Positions 1-6,071 are shown, numbered from the stretch's first letter. The stretch: 6,884 nt of DNA from Nitrosopumilales archaeon (GCA_009665115.1 WJXE01000098.1:1-6884); one strand, 5' to 3'. Notes: generated by a model not told the origin, from the letters alone. A program made the numbers and translations.

Positions 1-198
1 AGAGTTTTCGCCATAGACCAGATCGATATCACCACCGCCTGAGGTGCGTGCAATGGGTGTAACATGCATCCGCCACTCCGTAAGTGTAGGCAGTGACATC
101 TAAAAAAGTGGTATGTTTGCATCACCAGTTAGGTAAATGTCATCACGCAATCAGCAGCGATTATCATAAATTATTCTCGAGTATTCAGCCCAAGTCAT
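1..198 (-). pseudogene. Possible decayed or partial hypothetical gene at the left edge
   Basis: On the minus strand, one frame reads from an ATG at 198 to the window edge. It is broken by a TGA and by a TAG directly before a second ATG at 99. The last 33 codons (99 to 1) are open and begin MSLPTLTEW, and pieces such as DDIYLTGDANIPLF look protein-like. The first 100 bases are visibly richer in GC than their surroundings, which fits coding or foreign DNA. It lies six bases downstream of the 420-residue surface-protein gene, in the same frame. I do not recognise the family. It could be a pseudogene with two stops, a short gene starting at 99 and running out of the window, or chance: two stops in 66 codons is close to random expectation. 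Confidence 0.35.
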
Positions 199-204
199 AA
201 TAGA

Positions 205-1467
205 CTATTTTCCAAGAGCAATATCAATACCATTTTGCTTAAGTTGCCTTTGAACATTTTTTAGTATATTTTGTGTAAGGTTGTCAGAACCGTTGTTATT
301 ACTAATCGACTGATTACTTTTAGATGTCATTGTTGATGTAGATGTAGATGTAGATGTAGATGATAAGGATGACGATGAGGATGTCTTGGAAGTAGAAATA
401 TAGCCAGGTGCAGATGCCTGTACAGTGGTCTTAAAATTAATATTGCTACTATTTTTTGAGTTTGGTTTTATTTCCGCAGAGTACGTAATCTCTCCGCTGT
501 GACCTACGATTTCTTTAGATGTACCGTTAGAAGTAAAGACAATCTTCAGTTTTACAATTGCGTTATTGATTTTCTTGCCAGTATTCGCATCATAAGTTAT
601 AGCAGTTATAGTGGCTGTACCTCTACCGTTAACAATATTTTGTGCTGACTGAATTGAAATCGATAGCGGTTTAGCGTTACTATTATTATAATTATACTTA
701 GATGTAGATGGAGATTGTGTCAACTTAGCAGATAGACCCCCCCCAGATGTAGTGATTTTGTTACTATTATTTTCTTTTTTTAGGCTTTGTGAAGTAGAAT
801 TGCTTGTGATATTACTATGGGTGGCTGGCGTTATTGCTGTACTATTTGGGGTCATAGTGATATTACGTCCGGTTTTGGATTGTGGTGGTTGTGACCGATC
901 TATACTCGAATTTGTTATCGTCTGGTTATTCCTGGTAACCGTTGATGATATTGGTGTCGATACTCCTGTTACATTTACACTAAACCATTTAATCAAGTTA
1001 TTAGTGGTGTTAATAACATTGGCTGAGTCAGAATTAATATTACTCGCCTGTAAACACGATAATCTACCTGTTAGCTTATTTTGCCCCTCTTTAATGGCTC
1101 CAAATTTGGTTGAAAGAGTATAATACCATTTAGAATAGTCATTGACTCCCTTCGGTCCACCTGCTGTTGCATTTTGATATGGTTTTATATTATTTACAAT
1201 GACTGAAACATAACAGCGATTATCATCCTTATTGTTACCAGTGCTAGGGTTAGTAGTGTGAGTGCCGGTCGCACTCCCTGAAATTGTAAGATTACTGCCA
1301 GTTGAAACGTTCTGACCGTTGGTCGGTGATGTAATCTTTATGCTGGGTATTTCTTTTTGACCTTCTGAAAAGATCACTATACTGGACCATCCAATGAAAA
1401 CAGTAACTATGACTATAACTACAATAGACAGAAAAGATAATGATGAGAGCATAGACTTTGATTTCAT
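205..1467 (-). CDS. Secreted or membrane-anchored Ig-like surface protein (420 aa)
   Basis: This is a probable cell-surface protein. Residues 9-33 are a hydrophobic signal peptide or N-terminal anchor after a basic MKSKS start. Residues 41-168 look like an Ig-like domain opening with IKITSPTNGQNV and ending WFSVNVTG, with two cysteines (C85, C138) that could form a disulfide. Residues 170-265 are a Ser/Thr/Asn-rich linker. Residues 267-358 look like a second beta-sandwich of the invasin or carboxypeptidase-regulatory type (ITAITYDANTGKKINNA, then a Gly-Tyr-Ile-Ser end). A Ser/Thr run (363-384) precedes a short polar C-terminal helix. About 18 N-X-S/T sequons suggest heavy N-glycosylation. There is no C-terminal membrane segment. 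Similar Ig-like exported proteins are, as I recall, numerous in soil thaumarchaea. A TATA box lies about 31 bases upstream of the ATG. A run of eight G in the sense strand falls in codons 242-244. Ligand and role are unknown. Confidence 0.85.
   Translation of the reverse strand: MKSKSMLSSLSFLSIVVIVIVTVFIGWSSIVIFSEGQKEIPSIKITSPTNGQNVSTGSNLTISGSATGTHTTNPSTGNNKDDNRCYVSVIVNNIKPYQNATAGGPKGVNDYSKWYYTLSTKFGAIKEGQNKLTGRLSCLQASNINSDSANVINTTNNLIKWFSVNVTGVSTPISSTVTRNNQTITNSSIDRSQPPQSKTGRNITMTPNSTAITPATHSNITSNSTSQSLKKENNSNKITTSGGGLSAKLTQSPSTSKYNYNNSNAKPLSISIQSAQNIVNGRGTATITAITYDANTGKKINNAIVKLKIVFTSNGTSKEIVGHSGEITYSAEIKPNSKNSSNINFKTTVQASAPGYISTSKTSSSSSLSSTSTSTSTSTMTSKSNQSISNNNGSDNLTQNILKNVQRQLKQNGIDIALGK
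335..363. repeat. Hexanucleotide tandem repeat GATGTA
   Basis: Four exact GATGTA copies (335-358) and a partial fifth lie inside the surface-protein gene. In the sense strand they encode alternating Ser-Thr. Changes in copy number would keep the frame and alter only the length of the Ser/Thr stalk. Confidence 0.85.
737..744. repeat. C8/G8 homopolymer inside the surface-protein gene
   Basis: Eight consecutive C on the plus strand (G8 in the coding strand) encode Gly242-Gly244. In AT-rich DNA such a run stands out. Loss of one G gives a TGA after residue 248; gain of one G gives a TAA after residue 247. Either slip would remove the second Ig-like domain. Confidence 0.9.
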
Positions 1468-1493
1468 GAATCGATCACTTTTGATATGCCATC

Positions 1494-1502
1494 AAATATA
1501 AA
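1494..1502 (-). promoter_or_regulatory. TATA box of the 420-aa surface-protein gene
   Basis: The minus strand reads TTTATATTT, a good archaeal TATA element, centred 31 bases before the ATG at 1467. Transcription would start about 4-5 bases before the ATG, giving an almost leaderless mRNA. It implies that this gene has its own promoter despite the co-directional gene upstream. Confidence 0.5.
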
Positions 1503-1525
1503 TTCGCCTATTTTGGTGTAGTTTC

Positions 1526-2026
1526 CTAATTCATGTTATCGAACATATGACTCAATATTTTTTCCTTCAGATGGTAAATCCACTGGTTCAAATTTCCTGA
1601 AAATGATGCTTGATTTGAATTCTGCATCGAGTACTGATTATTATTATCTCCCACTGCATTCTGTACAAGATATTGGTTATTATTGTTGTCATTAGTCGGA
1701 GCATTGTTGCTATTGTTGTTAGAGTTGTGATGACCATAACTATTGCCTCCTCCATTATGATTATGTTTGCAATTGTTGTTGTTGGTGTTGCCAGCAATCC
1801 CTTTCTGATCACCGTTCTGAATTATTATTTGTTGTATGTTATTACCGATTGCAACTTGTGAGGCAGATTGTACTGTCGCCTGATTCACACTATTTTTTTT
1901 TGGACAATTGGAAATCTCTTTTGAAGCATAAGCTACGTATCCTACTTCACTAGATGATATAGCGGCCAGAATAATTACAGCTGCTGAAAGAATGGAGACA
2001 ACCACTTGATTAGATTGGTTTAACAT
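1526..2026 (-). CDS. Asn/Gln-rich secreted protein with duplicated curlin-like motif (166 aa)
   Basis: This is an exported, low-complexity protein of unknown function. Residues 8-34 form a hydrophobic signal sequence, probably cleaved near VAYAS. A 22-residue segment at 59-80 recurs at 124-145 with nine identical positions, following A-[IV]-G-x-N-x2-Q-x3-Q-N-x2-Q-x4-G-N. The regularly spaced Gln, Gly and Asn recall curlin (CsgA) repeats, so an amyloid-like or beta-solenoid surface fibre is possible; that is inference. The copies flank an Asn/His/Gly-rich spacer (81-118) with C86 and several His that might bind metal. The C-terminal tail (148-166) is a short amphipathic stretch. The gene lies 58 bases upstream of, and in the same direction as, the surface-protein gene. 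No strong Shine-Dalgarno is seen; a TATA-like element sits about 24 bases before the ATG. Composition alone could also produce partial self-similarity. Confidence 0.8.
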   Translation of the reverse strand: MLNQSNQVVVSILSAAVIILAAISSSEVGYVAYASKEISNCPKKNSVNQATVQSASQVAIGNNIQQIIIQNGDQKGIAGNTNNNNCKHNHNGGGNSYGHHNSNNNSNNAPTNDNNNNQYLVQNAVGDNNNQYSMQNSNQASFSGNLNQWIYHLKEKILSHMFDNMN

Positions 2027-2046
2027 CTCTTAAGTTGATACATCTG

Positions 2047-2054
2047 ATTATTTA
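2047..2054 (-). promoter_or_regulatory. TATA-like element before the Asn-rich secreted protein
   Basis: The minus strand reads TAAATAAT about 24 bases before the ATG at 2026, which suits a leaderless transcript. The match and spacing are modest. Confidence 0.35.
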
Positions 2055-2537
2055 CGTAGTGCGCATTCTGTCTCTAGAGTAACAATAGGATTGGCTTGTT
2101 TAATAATCATCGTCCATCCTTGACAAATATCTCACGCATTTCGTTGTAGTAATAAATTTCCCTTGTGTTAGTTTGAACCCATGAGTATTCAGTAATGTCT
2201 TTGTCAACAGTAATATGCAATTACGTTCGTCCTCATATTCACGATCGATGGCAAAAGACTACCCAAACCTCCATCCCAAGAGTCGCTTTACACTTACGAG
2301 GAAATAATCTCCTTTCTCATTAGCAAATAAACTCTCTGAAGCATCTCTTCATCACTCGGCTAAGTGTGATTATCGAAACTGGCAAGTCAGGTTTCAGCTA
2401 ATCATTGAGGTCAGAAAATGCTTACAATGAAGACGAAGATTCGGGGAGGTTTGCTGTAGGGTTATACTATATAGCAGAAAGCGAGCCTTATCTTATACTT
2501 TTTATTCTTTTCTAGATGTAAAAGTAAACGCGCGTAA
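2055..2537. other. Intergenic stretch with no convincing gene; possible gene remnant
   Basis: No ORF of useful length with a start codon is visible on either strand. On the minus strand, one frame from 2348 down to the TAA at 2100-2102 contains a single internal stop (TAG at 2259-2261). Its second part, after SFAIDREYED, reads ILLLTKTLLNTHGFKLT, which recalls the first helix and second strand of a response-regulator receiver domain (acidic cluster, then L-L-x-x-x-L-x-x-x-G-F-x-V). A neighbouring frame (2220 to 2107) gives 37 protein-like codons ending in a TGA. No start codon precedes the first frame, so if this is a gene it is a relic. Chance is a real alternative over so short a stretch. 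Confidence 0.4.
2518..2535 (-). terminator. Weak possible terminator after the acyl-CoA dehydrogenase gene
   Basis: Just past the TAG stop, the minus strand has the palindrome ACGCGCGT followed by the T-rich TTTACTTTTAC. Archaeal termination often needs only a T-rich tract. The hairpin is too short to be convincing. Confidence 0.25.
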
Positions 2538-3803
2538 CTAATACGCTTTATAATTATCTCCGAGGATTTTTGATGCCATCTTCAGTTGTAGCACTTCGTT
2601 CGTTCCTTCATATATCGTAATTGCTCGCGAATCTAAAAAATGTCTTGCTACTCTATTGCTCTTTCTATAAGCATATGATCCAAAAATTTGGACCGACCTA
2701 TTAGCTGAATCAAATGCAGAATTGCTCGCATGAAATTTTGCTATAGTAGATAAGTTATCTGCATCACTTCTCAATAAATAATAATCCTTATTATTTCGGT
2801 TCAATTTGGATTGCCATTGGTGATCCTCAGTTTTTAACTGTTCGACGTAATCGTGCAGATTTTGCCTAGCCAATGCGGCGCGGTAGACCAGCCAGCGGGA
2901 ACTTTCAATGTTGACTGCAATTCTAGCTAGATGTTCCTGTATTAACTGCTTTTTCGCTAGAGGCGAACCATGCTGCTCTCGCGCCTTCGAATATGAAACA
3001 GACTCTTCTAGGCAATCTGTCATTACTCCCACTGCGCCAGCGGCAACGCTAAGTCTACCATCAATCAACGCACTATACGCAATATTCAAACCTTGGCCCT
3101 TTAATCCAAGCAAGTTCTTTTTCGGAACAACGCAATTGTCAAAATAAATCTCTGCATTTTTGATGGTGAGTAAGCCTAACTTATTTCTCATTTCCTCGGT
3201 TGAAATACCATCAGAATCTCCATCGACTATAAACGCAGATATTTTTCCATGATGACTTCCACCGGCTTCTTTTGCGTAAGTTGTCATTACCTTTGCGCAT
3301 GAACCATTCCCAATCCAGTGTTTTTTTCCATTCAGCAGAAAGTGATCACCTCTATCTTCAAACTTCATAACCATAGACGAAGGGTCGCTCCCAGCCATTG
3401 GTTCGGTCAAGGCAAAAGCCATTATACTCCTGCCGTCACAAGTTTTTGGCAGATATTCACCCTTTTGGACTTCATCTGCCCAACCCTGAAGAACCATTTG
3501 ACCTATTGAGGTATGTGCTGAAAAGAATGTTCGCAAAGAATTGCCCTCTTCACCTATTCTTTCAATAGCGAGAATGTATGTGAGAATGTCGTATCCCAAG
3601 CCTCCATATCTTCGTGATATAGGACATCCAAGCATTCCGATTTTACCGAATTCTGGAATTATTTTGTCGTTCAACTTTTCTTCAAGATAGCATTTTTCTT
3701 CGTACTGGCGAATTGATCTACAGATATCGTCAACTTCTTTTAGAAACGTTTTCTGTTTATCAGAAATAACGAAACTCATTTGCGATAAGTTTGAAAATGA
3801 CAT
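2538..3803 (-). CDS. Acyl-CoA dehydrogenase, FAD-dependent
   Basis: This enzyme oxidises an acyl-CoA thioester to the 2-enoyl-CoA using FAD and passes electrons to an electron-transfer flavoprotein or similar carrier; it should be cytoplasmic. Residues below count from the upstream TTG at 3821. The N-terminal helical domain contains GMLG and RRYGGLGYD. The family signature ALTEPMAGSDPSS lies at 137-149, the beta domain runs to about 240, and GRLSVAAGAVG (255-265) opens the C-terminal helices. IYEGTNE at 403-409 supplies the likely catalytic base, E405. About 30 extra polar residues at 322-352 lengthen the C-terminal domain; family members are usually near 380 residues. The ATG at 3803 is preferred over the TTG because the TATA-like element predicts transcription starting between them; the ATG at 3779 is also possible. 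No beta-oxidation or flavoprotein genes are adjacent, so the substrate cannot be inferred. Confidence 0.95.
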   Translation of the reverse strand: MSFSNLSQMSFVISDKQKTFLKEVDDICRSIRQYEEKCYLEEKLNDKIIPEFGKIGMLGCPISRRYGGLGYDILTYILAIERIGEEGNSLRTFFSAHTSIGQMVLQGWADEVQKGEYLPKTCDGRSIMAFALTEPMAGSDPSSMVMKFEDRGDHFLLNGKKHWIGNGSCAKVMTTYAKEAGGSHHGKISAFIVDGDSDGISTEEMRNKLGLLTIKNAEIYFDNCVVPKKNLLGLKGQGLNIAYSALIDGRLSVAAGAVGVMTDCLEESVSYSKAREQHGSPLAKKQLIQEHLARIAVNIESSRWLVYRAALARQNLHDYVEQLKTEDHQWQSKLNRNNKDYYLLRSDADNLSTIAKFHASNSAFDSANRSVQIFGSYAYRKSNRVARHFLDSRAITIYEGTNEVLQLKMASKILGDNYKAY

Positions 3804-3837
3804 AGGGTTTACTAATATCAATTAATGCAAGATATGC

Positions 3838-3847
3838 ATATTTATTA
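3838..3847 (-). promoter_or_regulatory. TATA-like element before the acyl-CoA dehydrogenase gene
   Basis: The minus strand reads TAATAAATAT, centred about 39 bases before the ATG at 3803 and only 21 before the TTG at 3821. With usual archaeal spacing, transcription starts near 3815, downstream of the TTG, which favours the ATG. Confidence 0.4.
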
Positions 3848-4015
3848 GCAGCTTTATCAGTTCTCTTGTCAAAATACTAAAGACATAGAATGTTGGAATT
3901 TGATTAATTCTCTCTAAAGTAGGTTAAGTGGCATTGATCCCGCAGGAATTGGGTGTGATCTTTTTTTGGGCTGGAAGAGATAAACCTCTAATATTGGAAT
4001 GTCTAATCATACAAC

Positions 4016-4334
4016 ATGAAGAACAAACTCGTTTTTGAGGAGGTAAAAAAAACGTTGAAGCTATACGATATTTCCCCAACGTGTGGCTACACGCCTGAAA
4101 ACAGGACAATAATTACCAACCGCTTTATCTCCTGGATGGCTGAAATGGTATTTTGAACTCAAGCGTACATCGGGGTGTGAAGCACATAGATCTTCTTCAT
4201 CTTACATGTATGACTGCAGAGAATGTGACGAAATTGGCTGGAGATTTATGCCTTATTTTAACGTGCGGTCATACGCAAAACTAGAAGAAAACAAACCGAC
4301 ACTTGTCAGGCACTGGGATAAAGAGCACAGTTAG
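4016..4334 (+). pseudogene. Small zinc-finger-like gene split by a +1 frameshift
   Basis: An ATG at 4016 opens 46 codons (MKNKLVFEEVKKTLKLYDIS...) ending at a TGA (4154-4156). The +1 frame is open for 73 codons from 4113 to the TAG at 4332-4334, with no usable start codon in its first part. The second half reads GWLKWYFELKR, then C-x2-H (GCEAH), C-x2-C (DCREC) and H-x4-H (HWDKEH), a plausible zinc-binding set. Together the halves would give a protein of about 105-110 residues, with the shift between 4113 and 4153. The simplest explanations are one inserted base in a decaying gene, a sequencing error, or programmed frameshifting. A GGAGGT at 4039-4044 lies ten bases before an in-frame TTG (4055), an alternative start. 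I do not recognise the family. The gene is divergent from the acyl-CoA dehydrogenase gene. Confidence 0.6.
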
Positions 4335-4568
4335 AATAAATTGAACGTCCAAATCGAATTTATCGCAGATATTATACATTAATAAAGTAGGTATAGATAC
4401 CACGTTGGCTGTAACATATTATAAAAACTAATTGAACCTTCATCCTCAACAAGATTTTAAGTACCCCCATGCGGTTTCTAATATGTAGAGAGCATATATC
4501 TCTGTATGCAGAATATACTCTCCGATAGGAATGTAATTTTATATCACTGTTATAAAAACGGCATAGTG

Positions 4569-4576
4569 TTTAAATA
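4569..4576 (+). promoter_or_regulatory. TATA box of the ferredoxin gene
   Basis: TTTAAATA is centred about 36 bases before the ATG at 4609, so the mRNA would have a leader of roughly ten bases. No Shine-Dalgarno is visible in that leader. The upstream stretch 4335-4568 is AT-rich and holds no gene I can see. Confidence 0.6.
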
Positions 4577-4608
4577 GTTTCAGTATAGATCGAAGATAAG
4601 TGAATTAG

Positions 4609-4902
4609 ATGCCAGTCGCAATAATTCCGGATATTAGCGAACAACACTGTATTGGCTGTGCCCTCTGTGTTGAGATTTGTACAGCTCTCGGTCCAGATGT
4701 ACTGAGAGTAAAGCCCGTGGAAGGATGGAAGAGAGGTAAAGCATTTGTCTTTTACCCAGAAAGATGCATCTCTGACGGAGCATGCATTGGTGTTTGCCCA
4801 ACAAAGGCAATCTTCTGGATGAGACCGATGGACTATACGCCAGGCCAGCCAATTCCATTGAAGAAGAACGCAGTGTTCACAAAGGGCTGGGAAGAAGGAT
4901 AA
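4609..4902 (+). CDS. Two-cluster ferredoxin with an Asp-substituted cluster site (97 aa)
   Basis: This is a small soluble electron carrier. The first motif, C14-x2-C17-x2-C20-x3-C24, is complete. The second is C53-x2-D56-x2-C59-x3-C63-P: the usual second cysteine is Asp. In the standard fold, C14, C17, C20 and C63 hold one [4Fe-4S] cluster, while C53, C59 and C24 plus D56 hold the other. That second site would be a [3Fe-4S] cluster or an Asp-ligated [4Fe-4S] cluster, as known for Pyrococcus furiosus ferredoxin. A basic, aromatic linker (residues 33-50) separates the motifs, and a 34-residue Pro-rich C-terminal tail follows. Partner enzymes cannot be named from context, since no oxidoreductase is adjacent; 2-oxoacid oxidoreductases are typical partners of archaeal ferredoxins. 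It appears to be a single-gene transcription unit with its own TATA box and a T-rich terminator. The reading frame is intact and the start is unambiguous. Confidence 0.97.
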   Translation: MPVAIIPDISEQHCIGCALCVEICTALGPDVLRVKPVEGWKRGKAFVFYPERCISDGACIGVCPTKAIFWMRPMDYTPGQPIPLKKNAVFTKGWEEG

Positions 4903-4903
4903 C

Positions 4904-4940
4904 TTTTCTCCTGCAGTCCGAAAAAATTCCCTTTTTTTAA
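4904..4940 (+). terminator. T-rich terminator after the ferredoxin gene
   Basis: Two T-rich runs follow the stop codon directly: TTTTCTCC near 4904 and T7 at 4932-4938. The second is preceded by A6 (4921-4926), which could pair with it. This is typical of archaeal T-tract termination. Confidence 0.45.
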
Positions 4941-4969
4941 CTCTAGACTTTGTATTCTGCTACCTTAAT

Positions 4970-4989
4970 TTAGGATATTAATATCTTAA
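4970..4989. repeat. Palindrome centred on GATATTAATATC
   Basis: The 12 bases at 4974-4985 are a perfect palindrome. Pairing extends outward through one G-T wobble and three further A-T pairs, for about 20 bases in total. It could bind a dimeric regulator or form a weak hairpin after the ferredoxin terminator. In AT-rich DNA, chance is possible. Confidence 0.5.
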
Positions 4990-5027
4990 GTATAGTAGGA
5001 TGTGTGACTCGAATATCTCATGCAATG

Positions 5028-5044
5028 GTCTATAAAACATAGAC
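5028..5044. repeat. Inverted repeat GTCTAT-5-ATAGAC
   Basis: Perfect six-base arms flank an AAAAC loop. Its role is unknown; it lies in the gap between the ferredoxin and TIR genes. Confidence 0.4.
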
Positions 5045-5269
5045 TGTACGAGAATAATCGTCTATTAGTAATGTAATACCACTAACGATATGCTTCAAGC
5101 ACCGTTTCAGTCAGAAATCAACCAGACCAATAAATAGTAGTAAGAATTTTCACCCGATGATTTTATTCTGTCCCTGCATGCACACTAAATACGTTCAGAC
5201 TTCTATATTCCCTACCCATATTTGTCATAACGACCTTGACTTTGAATTGATAGGGACCGTCGTCTAAGA

Positions 5270-5494
5270 GTGGTCAAGAAAATATGGTCTATTAGTTATG
5301 CTAGAGAAGACTTCGACGTAGCACTGAGGCTCTATAATGAATTAAAGAACGCAGGTCTAACCGCATGGTTAGATAAATACAAAATGCTTCCAGGTCAGAA
5401 CTGGGGATATGAGATTCAAGATGCCTTAGAGCATAGCAGGTATATTATTCCCTTATTTTCCTCTACGTCTGTATTACCTTTATGTGTTCAATGA
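5270..5494 (+). pseudogene. Truncated TIR-domain gene
   Basis: TIR domains act in signalling, and many bacterial and archaeal ones cleave NAD+ in defence or toxin systems. The 74 codons (GTG start) match the first half of a TIR domain. ISYARED (8-14) covers the first strand and box 1, and LYNELKNAGLTAWLD (21-35) the first helix and second strand. LPGQNW (40-45) is the conserved loop, and SRYIIPLFSSTSV (56-68) the third-strand region. Just after SSTSV, where related proteins continue into a helix carrying the catalytic Glu, the frame degenerates to LPLCVQ and a TGA. The usual length is about 140 residues. No clear continuation exists in the other frames, though an ATTCCCGTGCGT at 5556 could be a relic of the later I-P-V-R motif. 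A short expressed TIR fragment cannot be excluded, but catalysis is unlikely. No partner defence gene is adjacent. Confidence 0.7.
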
Positions 5495-5590
5495 TTCCAC
5501 TCTACACCTCTCGATTACAGACTAGTCATACGTTAAACCATTGTCTCTTACTTGTATTCCCGTGCGTTCCCTTTTCTGCTGATTTCCAGA

Positions 5591-5794
5591 ATGTCCAATC
5601 ATATTATACCTGCTTCGACTGGCTTTCGAGCCGGTGATGCTCTGTTGAAGCTTCTAATACCACCGCCACCATACTCCTGCCTCTGCTGTACCTCAATTGT
5701 AGACGTGATTGGTTTTCATTACAATAATGCAAAATTCAATTATTCTCAACTGGTAAAGTCAACAAGAGCAAATATAATTACTATAGAAGCGTGA
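5591..5794 (+). CDS. Doubtful hypothetical ORF (67 aa)
   Basis: An ATG at 5591 opens 67 codons (MSNHIIPASTGFRAGDALLK...) ending in TGA; an in-frame TTG at 5552 would add 13 residues. It contains LLIPPPPY and a CLCC cluster, but no domain I recognise, no signal peptide and no Shine-Dalgarno. It follows the truncated TIR gene on the same strand and could be unrelated coding DNA, part of the lost TIR protein in a shifted frame, or chance. Confidence 0.25.
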   Translation: MSNHIIPASTGFRAGDALLKLLIPPPPYSCLCCTSIVDVIGFHYNNAKFNYSQLVKSTRANIITIEA

Positions 5795-5867
5795 CTACAA
5801 AGTTCTTATAGGTCTCAGGGGTACATTTAGAAATGGAAGACATATACTTCTACTACTCTAGCAGCAA

Positions 5868-5875
5868 TTTTATAA
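5868..5875 (+). promoter_or_regulatory. TATA box of the zinc-ribbon microgene
   Basis: TTTTATAA is centred about 29 bases before the ATG at 5901. This is the spacing expected for a leaderless archaeal mRNA and supports both the gene and its start. Confidence 0.55.
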
Positions 5876-5900
5876 CAGCTTGTGAGATAAGGACTTAGAG

Positions 5901-6071
5901 ATGCAGAAAAATTTTATACATTTTAGATTGTTCGAAGAGAAGACTAGTTCGAAGCCTAAGTTTTGTGTAACTTGTGGCCTTAATGCCACTCAAGAGGCTT
6001 TGTTCAATGTGGGCGATGGGGTAATTTTAGTAGAAAAATATTGTGATGCATGTGCAAAGAACGTGAAGTAG
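5901..6071 (+). CDS. Small zinc-ribbon protein (56 aa)
   Basis: A complete short gene from ATG to TAG. It encodes C22-x2-C25-G and, 22 residues on, C48-x2-C51, a classical four-cysteine zinc ribbon with a predicted beta hairpin (EALFNVGDGVILVEKY) between the knuckles. The N-terminal 20 residues are basic and aromatic. Such single-ribbon proteins are common in archaea and generally bind nucleic acid or act as small protein-interaction modules; the specific role is unknown. I recall similar short proteins in thaumarchaea but cannot verify this. A TATA box at the leaderless distance supports expression as a single-gene unit. The gene is easily missed because of its length. Neighbouring genes are damaged, whereas this one keeps all four cysteines and an open frame. 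Confidence 0.85.
   Translation: MQKNFIHFRLFEEKTSSKPKFCVTCGLNATQEALFNVGDGVILVEKYCDACAKNVK

Larger units (their letters stand above)
4941..5269. other. Intergenic stretch without a gene; contains two palindromes
   Basis: No coding frame with a credible start is visible on either strand. The stretch holds a long palindrome (4970-4989) and a small inverted repeat (5028-5044), listed separately. The bases before the TIR gene contain no clear TATA box at the usual distance. Confidence 0.5.

Noticed and set aside
752..1123. 123-codon hydrophobic plus-strand ORF
   Set aside because: It is antisense to the Ser/Thr/Asn-rich coding sequence; the Val/Leu/Ile-rich composition is what the complement of such codons gives.
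1673..1861. 62-codon hydrophobic plus-strand ORF, and the 1588-1812 minus-strand ORF
   Set aside because: Both are frame shadows of the Asn-rich secreted protein, whose AAT/AAC codons read as Ile, Val and Met in other frames.
2908..3509. Two plus-strand ORFs (2908-3147 and 3318-3509)
   Set aside because: Both are antisense to the acyl-CoA dehydrogenase gene, which carries clear family signatures.
3928..4038. 36-codon plus-strand ORF from a GTG (MALIPQELGVIFFWAG...), ending inside the zinc-finger gene
   Set aside because: The text is protein-like, but it is very short, has no promoter or domain, and overlaps the zinc-finger gene in another frame.
3924..4109. 61-codon minus-strand ORF rich in Cys and Ser
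   Set aside because: It is antisense to the better-supported frameshifted zinc-finger gene and the bases before it, has no recognisable domain, and its composition looks like a shadow.
4634..4858. 74-codon minus-strand ORF opposite the ferredoxin
   Set aside because: It lies entirely within the ferredoxin gene, whose cysteine motifs leave no doubt about strand and frame.
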